This document shows positions 4,490-7,279 of a DNA stretch of 7,279 bases, piece by piece. A model generated the notes under the pieces. The model was given only the letters and a program-made list of their open reading frames with translations. It had not been told where the DNA came from and did no database searches. The stretch's first letter is position 1. Each line of letters opens with the position of its first letter. The position numbers and the translations under genes are program-made. This DNA comes from Parcubacteria group bacterium CG08_land_8_20_14_0_20_43_9 (GTDB lineage Bacteria > Patescibacteriota > Minisyncoccia > Minisyncoccales > PEYH01). The stretch is from contig PEYH01000051.1 in NCBI GenBank assembly GCA_002774465.1, positions 1-7,279 of the forward strand, written 5' to 3'.

Positions 4490-5713
4490 ATGATATACAG
4501 AACCTTATCTACAACTATTCAAAAAGCGCTTAAAACATTTCCAGCGATTGTTGTTACCGGGCCAAGACAATCTGGGAAGACAACATTGCTCCGTAATTTG
4601 CTGGGGAAAAGTCATCAATATATAAATTTAGAAAATCCAGATGTTAGAATAAGGGCGCAAGATGACCCGATTGGTTTCTTAGCCCAATTTAAGAAGCCAG
4701 TTATTTTAGATGAAATTCAATATGTGCCTAATCTACTTTCATATATCAAAACTTCAATTGATGAAAAAAGAAAACCAGGTTTTTGGATTCTAACTGGTTC
4801 ACAAAATTTTGTTTTAATGCAAGGAGTAAGCCAGTCGTTGGCCGGAAGAGCAGCTATTTTGTCATTACTGCCTTTTTCGTTAACAGAAAGATTAAATAGG
4901 GGCCGAAAGACATTATCTTTAGGGGAGTTATTGAAAAAAAATCATAATACTTTAGCGAAGAAAAATGATGGGAGATTATTGTCGGAGCTGTTATTAAGAG
5001 GATTTTTCCCCGAAATAGCAGTCAATAAAAAGATTGATAAAGATTTATGGTGTGGCTCTTATATAACCACATATCTAGAAAGAGATATCCGCAATCTTAG
5101 TCAAGTCGGAGATTTAAATCAATTTGAAAGATTTTTAAAGGCCTGTGCCATAAGAACGGGTCAAATTTTAAATTTATCAGAAATTGCTCGTGATATTGGG
5201 ATTTCAGTACCCACAACCAAGAAGTGGCTTTCTCTTCTAGAAACCGGTTATCAGGTGTTTTTGCTTTATCCATATTATCGCAATATTGGAAAACGTTTGA
5301 TAAAAAGTCCTAAAATCTATTTTAATGACCCAGCTTTAGCCGTTTACTTACTTGGCCTGAGAGACAAAAAAACTCTTGTAAATAGTCCCTATTTTGGTAA
5401 TTTATTTGAAACTTTAATAGTGGTAGATTTTTGGAAAAGATACTTACATTTTGGCATGCAGCCCTCAATGTATTATTTAAAAACTAGAGACGGATTGGAA
5501 GTCGATTTGGTTTTGGAAGATAGCCAAAAACTACATTTGTTTGAAATTAAAAGTTCGTCAACAATTACCTTAAAGCATGCCAATTCTTTATTGAAAGCAA
5601 AAAGAGATTTTGGATGGCTTGTTAAATCTGCAAGCGTTATCTCTCAATCGCAGAGTGCTTTATTAGGACGGGGGATCGACAACTATAATTGGTTTGATTC
5701 GCTTAGTTTTTGA
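4490..5713 (+). CDS. AAA ATPase with DUF4143 domain (COG1373 type)
   Basis: This 407-residue protein has an N-terminal AAA_14 ATPase: Walker A GPRQSGKTT (24-32), Walker B VILDEIQ (71-77; D74, E75), GSQN (103-106) and an arginine in LAGRAA (117-122). The C-terminal DUF4143 half contains YLERDIRNLSQVGD (195-208), a winged-helix-like segment LSEIARDIGISVPTTKKWLSLLE (split over 229-251) and a PD-(D/E)XK-like core, GLEVDLV (335-341) then FEIKSS (351-356). Both halves and the usual length of about 400 are intact. Members are widespread and patchily distributed ATPases of unproven function, often viewed as mobile or defence/stress related. This one stands alone with its own promoter and looks more A/T-rich than its neighbours by eye, which hints at separate acquisition. 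No toxin, integrase or partner gene is adjacent. TGA ends the frame. Confidence 0.95.
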   Translation: MIYRTLSTTIQKALKTFPAIVVTGPRQSGKTTLLRNLLGKSHQYINLENPDVRIRAQDDPIGFLAQFKKPVILDEIQYVPNLLSYIKTSIDEKRKPGFWILTGSQNFVLMQGVSQSLAGRAAILSLLPFSLTERLNRGRKTLSLGELLKKNHNTLAKKNDGRLLSELLLRGFFPEIAVNKKIDKDLWCGSYITTYLERDIRNLSQVGDLNQFERFLKACAIRTGQILNLSEIARDIGISVPTTKKWLSLLETGYQVFLLYPYYRNIGKRLIKSPKIYFNDPALAVYLLGLRDKKTLVNSPYFGNLFETLIVVDFWKRYLHFGMQPSMYYLKTRDGLEVDLVLEDSQKLHLFEIKSSSTITLKHANSLLKAKRDFGWLVKSASVISQSQSALLGRGIDNYNWFDSLSF

Positions 5714-5810
5714 ATATAAGACACTAAAAATTTCAAACACGATTTAGTAAAAATGATGAAAGAATAGCGTCAAGCCTATTTTCCATACCGTTTTGTTTTA
5801 TTGAAAATAA
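5714..5810. other. A/T-rich spacer with two weak inverted repeats
   Basis: I see no gene here. AATAG (5763-5767) pairs with CTATT (5776-5780) over an 8-base loop. TATTTTC (5777-5783) pairs perfectly with GAAAATA (5803-5809) over 19 bases. Either could end the ATPase transcript, but neither has a proper T-run, so terminator function is not supported. Confidence 0.3.
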
Positions 5811-6005
5811 CCCCGACCGAGAGGCATTAAATGGTCCTTGGAAAAACACCCAAAGAACCCTTACGGGGCTTGATCTGCTTAGGTTCCAGACCGACTAGGG
5901 CAACATTGGGTTCGCCCGATTATTCAATCGGGCGCCCGGATGAATATCTGGGCGAGTCCCTGTCTGTGCCAAGATTGTCTTGGCCCGGGACGTTAGGACT
6001 TTTTG
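5811..6005 (+). ncRNA. Candidate structured RNA or 5' leader, family not recognised
   Basis: This G/C-rich stretch lies between A/T-rich flanks and is full of pairable segments. CCCCG (5811-5815) can close with CGGGG (5864-5868). GCCCGATT/AATCGGGC forms a perfect 8-bp hairpin with a 4-base loop (5914-5933). Abutting it, GCCCGGAT/ATCTGGGC forms a second 8-bp hairpin with one G-U pair (5934-5953). GCCAAGA/TCTTGGC forms a 7-bp hairpin (5968-5984) nested in GTCCC/GGGAC (5956-5960, 5987-5991). CCCAA (5849-5853) and TTGGG (5906-5910) allow a long-range contact. The end has a T-run. I do not see signatures of RNase P, SRP, tmRNA, 6S or a T-box. A 61-codon frame inside (5831-6016) has no family resemblance and is rejected as a gene. 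It may be an independent RNA or the leader of the radical SAM gene. Confidence 0.4.
5955..6004 (+). terminator. Possible terminator with an alternative pairing
   Basis: AGTCC (5955-5959) can pair with GGACT (5996-6000), whose last T begins the run TTTTT (6000-6004). The same bases GTCC can instead pair with GGGAC at 5987-5991, so the two stems exclude each other. This resembles an attenuator switch, but the five-base stems are short and the arrangement could be accidental. Confidence 0.3.
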
Positions 6006-6044
6006 AAGATTTTTGATAGAGTAAAATAAACATATAAAGGTTAC

Positions 6045-6082
6045 TACGAGACCCGCCTGCCCGCTTCGGGCGGGGTCTCGTA
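6045..6082. repeat. Strong composite hairpin upstream of the radical SAM gene
   Basis: TACGAGACCC (6045-6054) and GGGTCTCGTA (6073-6082) are perfect 10-bp inverted arms. Inside, GCCCG (6059-6063) pairs with CGGGC (6067-6071) around CTT, leaving a GCCT bulge on the left and a G on the right. The G/C-rich core differs from its surroundings and ends 14 bases before the ATG at 6097. No T-run follows on either strand, so it is not a standard terminator. It may be a REP-like mobile palindrome or a leader structure affecting translation. Confidence 0.85.
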
Positions 6083-6096
6083 ATTTCTCTAACAGC

Positions 6097-6828
6097 ATGA
6101 TTGTAAGAGAAGTGCGGGCAAAGACAATTTTGTCTAAATCTAAGGTTTTTCCTTATGTTATTAATCCCTATGTTGGCTGTCAGCATAGTTGTTCGTATTG
6201 CTACGCCCGCTTTATGAAGAGATTCACCGGGCATCGAGAGCCCTGGGGTCAATTTGTTGATGTCAAGATTAATGCCCCGGATTTGTTAAGGACTGAAATC
6301 AACAGAAAGAAGCCGGGCAAGGTTTGGGTAAGCGGGGTTTGCGATCCGTATCAACCGTTGGAGGCGAGATATAAGCTGACGCGCCAATGCCTGGAAATTC
6401 TGGCGCAACATAATTGGCCGGCGGCCGTTCAAACAAAATCACTTTTGGTTTTAAGAGATATGGACATTCTGAAGAGAGGGAGGAAGTTTGAGGTCGGATT
6501 CAGCATTGCCACGGCCGACGATACTGTTAGGAAAATTTTCGAACCCTTGGCTCCATCGATAGACAAGCGCATTAATGCCCTCGGCGAACTTCATAAAGCC
6601 GGCATCAGGACATTCATTATGATAGCCCCGATTCTTCCCGGGGCAGAGGATTTGCCCAAAATGCTCGCCGGCAAAATTGATTATGCGATAATTGACCGGA
6701 TGAATTATCATTATGCGGACCGGGTTTACCGGAAATACGGCTTGGAAGATAAAATGACTGACGAATTTTTTAATCAGATGGGAAAGAAACTTTCTTCGGC
6801 CTTCGCAAAATTAGGAATCAGTTGTTGA
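6097..6828 (+). CDS. Radical SAM protein, SPL family (COG1533)
   Basis: This 243-residue radical SAM enzyme is related in sequence class to spore photoproduct lyase. The 4Fe-4S/SAM site is GCQHSCSYCYAR (27-38; C28, C32, C35, CX3CX2C). Other family motifs are NPYVGC (23-28), VSGVCDPYQPLE (78-89), TKSLLVLRDMDIL (113-125), EVGFSIATADDTV (132-144) with FEPLAPS (148-154), and the strand IAPILPG (176-182). The start MIVREVRAKTILSKSK fits the usual N-terminus immediately before the cluster region. Real spore photolyase action is unlikely in a non-spore-former; substrates of most COG1533 members are unknown. The stand-alone gene has no clear partner. No Shine-Dalgarno sequence precedes the ATG, and a strong hairpin lies 14 bases upstream. 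TGA is the stop. Confidence 0.93.
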   Translation: MIVREVRAKTILSKSKVFPYVINPYVGCQHSCSYCYARFMKRFTGHREPWGQFVDVKINAPDLLRTEINRKKPGKVWVSGVCDPYQPLEARYKLTRQCLEILAQHNWPAAVQTKSLLVLRDMDILKRGRKFEVGFSIATADDTVRKIFEPLAPSIDKRINALGELHKAGIRTFIMIAPILPGAEDLPKMLAGKIDYAIIDRMNYHYADRVYRKYGLEDKMTDEFFNQMGKKLSSAFAKLGISC

Positions 6829-6840
6829 GCCCCTCTCATT

Positions 6841-6872
6841 TGGGCCTTGCTCGAGGTCGGCAAGCCGGCCCA
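6841..6872 (+). other. Hairpin after the radical SAM gene
   Basis: TGGGCCTTGC (6841-6850) pairs with GCAA plus GGCCCA (6860-6863, 6867-6872), ten pairs interrupted by a 3-base GCC bulge, around a 9-base loop. It begins 12 bases after the stop codon, where a terminator would be expected, but no T-run follows directly (the nearest T's are at 6892-6895). It may slow or protect the 3' end of the message. Confidence 0.5.
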
Positions 6873-6895
6873 GCAGTCCTCAATAGCAGTATTTT

Positions 6896-6915
6896 GTGCT
6901 ATAATGTGCTATAAT
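6896..6915 (+). promoter_or_regulatory. Duplicated extended -10 promoter
   Basis: GTGCTATAAT is repeated exactly head to tail (6896-6905, 6906-6915). Each copy contains TGCTATAAT, a perfect TGnTATAAT extended -10 element. No good -35 hexamer is seen 16-18 bases upstream of either. Predicted starts lie about 10 bases apart near 6912 and 6922, giving leaders of roughly 50-60 bases before the ATG at 6972. The second copy also sits in an 11-base palindrome, GCTAT-A-ATAGC (6908-6918). Confidence 0.7.
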
Positions 6916-6971
6916 AGCCAAAAGAAAGGTCGGGGCAAAACCAATTATTTATTATTAAATTATCATCAATT

Positions 6972-7235
6972 ATGCCTGAAGAGGAAATTGAAGAAAAATT
7001 AATAGGCAAAGTTATTCATTTTTTTGATAAAATACAAGTAGCGGTTATTGAGCTTTCTGGCCCCCTGCAAACAGGAGACAGAATTAGAGTCGCCGGCGGG
7101 GATACGGATTTTGAGCAGGACGTTGAGTCAATGCAGGTTGACTACAAAGAAATAAGCAAAGCTAAAAAGGGAGATGAAGTGGGGTTAAAGGTCTCGGAAA
7201 AAGTCAGGGACGGTTACCGCGTTTATAAAATTTAA
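6972..7235 (+). CDS. Translation elongation factor-like protein (EF-Tu domain 2-like)
   Basis: This 87-residue protein consists of a single beta-barrel resembling domain 2 of EF-Tu-type GTPases, without any GTP-binding domain. Family features are IGKVIHFFDKIQVAVIEL (11-28), GPLQTGDRIRVAG (30-42), DTDFEQDVESMQVD (44-57) and AKKGDEVGLKV (64-74). Such short stand-alone proteins are common in archaea and in candidate-phyla bacteria, and a similar barrel occurs at the C-terminus of some U32 peptidases. No function has been shown to my knowledge. An acidic N-terminus (PEEEIEE) precedes the barrel. The length is normal for the family, so it is not a truncated EF-Tu. It has its own duplicated extended -10 promoter and no Shine-Dalgarno sequence. 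The 44 bases after its stop contain no complete gene. Confidence 0.9.
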   Translation: MPEEEIEEKLIGKVIHFFDKIQVAVIELSGPLQTGDRIRVAGGDTDFEQDVESMQVDYKEISKAKKGDEVGLKVSEKVRDGYRVYKI

Positions 7236-7279
7236 TTTAGGCAATTTAAGCAGTTTTTCCAAAAATGACAGCTTTCTGG

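Noticed and set aside
5956..5963. GTCCCTGT shared with the 5' end of tRNA-Arg (4262-4269), considered as an attachment-site repeat flanking an ATPase island
   Set aside because: Only eight bases match, at the 5' rather than the usual 3' end of the tRNA, and no integrase gene is present.
5831..6016. 61-codon plus-strand frame in the hairpin-rich gap, with overlapping minus-strand frames
   Set aside because: Its composition follows the palindromic G/C-rich DNA. It has no ribosome-binding site, no recognisable family, and the same stretch is better explained as paired RNA segments.
6013..6038. Promoter for the radical SAM gene (TTGATA at 6013, TATAAA at 6033)
   Set aside because: The spacer is only 14 bases, too short for a sigma-70 site, and no better pair was found.
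7265..7279. Start of a further gene (ATG ACA GCT TTC TGG) at the right edge
   Set aside because: Five codons without a ribosome-binding site are too little to support a call.

Overview
The window looks like a chromosomal segment of a small-genome bacterium, most likely Candidate Phyla Radiation/Patescibacteria (Parcubacteria-like). The gene content has an archaeal flavour: an Elp3 homologue, a p-stomatin-like slipin, a HUMPS-family lyase and a stand-alone EF-Tu domain 2-like protein. Three sites, however, look like bacterial sigma-70 promoters (TTGACA-18-TATAAT and TGnTATAAT types), which argues against DPANN archaea. Genes are packed with overlaps or gaps of 3-9 bases, almost no start has a Shine-Dalgarno sequence, and the tRNA does not encode CCA. 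TGA is used only as a stop, so the SR1/Gracilibacteria code does not apply. Assignment to a lineage is inference.

Left part (1-1168): an 8-bp tandem repeat array with a 48-bp higher-order period runs off the left edge. It is followed by a likely terminator, candidate promoters, a doubtful 42-codon basic ORF, and a hexulose-phosphate synthase/OMP decarboxylase-superfamily gene with a large insertion. This gene converges on a slipin gene so tightly that the two stop codons overlap.

Centre (1165-4333): slipin and elp3 form a two-gene minus-strand unit. Head to head with elp3, three bases away, is a plus-strand methyltransferase with Trm9/ALKBH8-type motifs, followed 7 bases later by tRNA-Arg(CCG). 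Elp3 starts cm5U34 synthesis and Trm9 methylates it to mcm5U34 in eukaryotes. The pair may therefore be a minimal bacterial version of the wobble-uridine pathway, which is the most interesting point of the window.

Right part (4334-7279): an AAA ATPase/DUF4143 gene stands alone behind a near-consensus promoter that would give an almost leaderless mRNA. Next comes a gene-free stretch of 383 bases dense in hairpins (a candidate structured RNA with alternative terminator pairings, plus a 10-bp-stem hairpin), then an SPL-family radical SAM gene. The last gene encodes the 87-residue elongation-factor-like protein and is driven by a duplicated extended -10 promoter.
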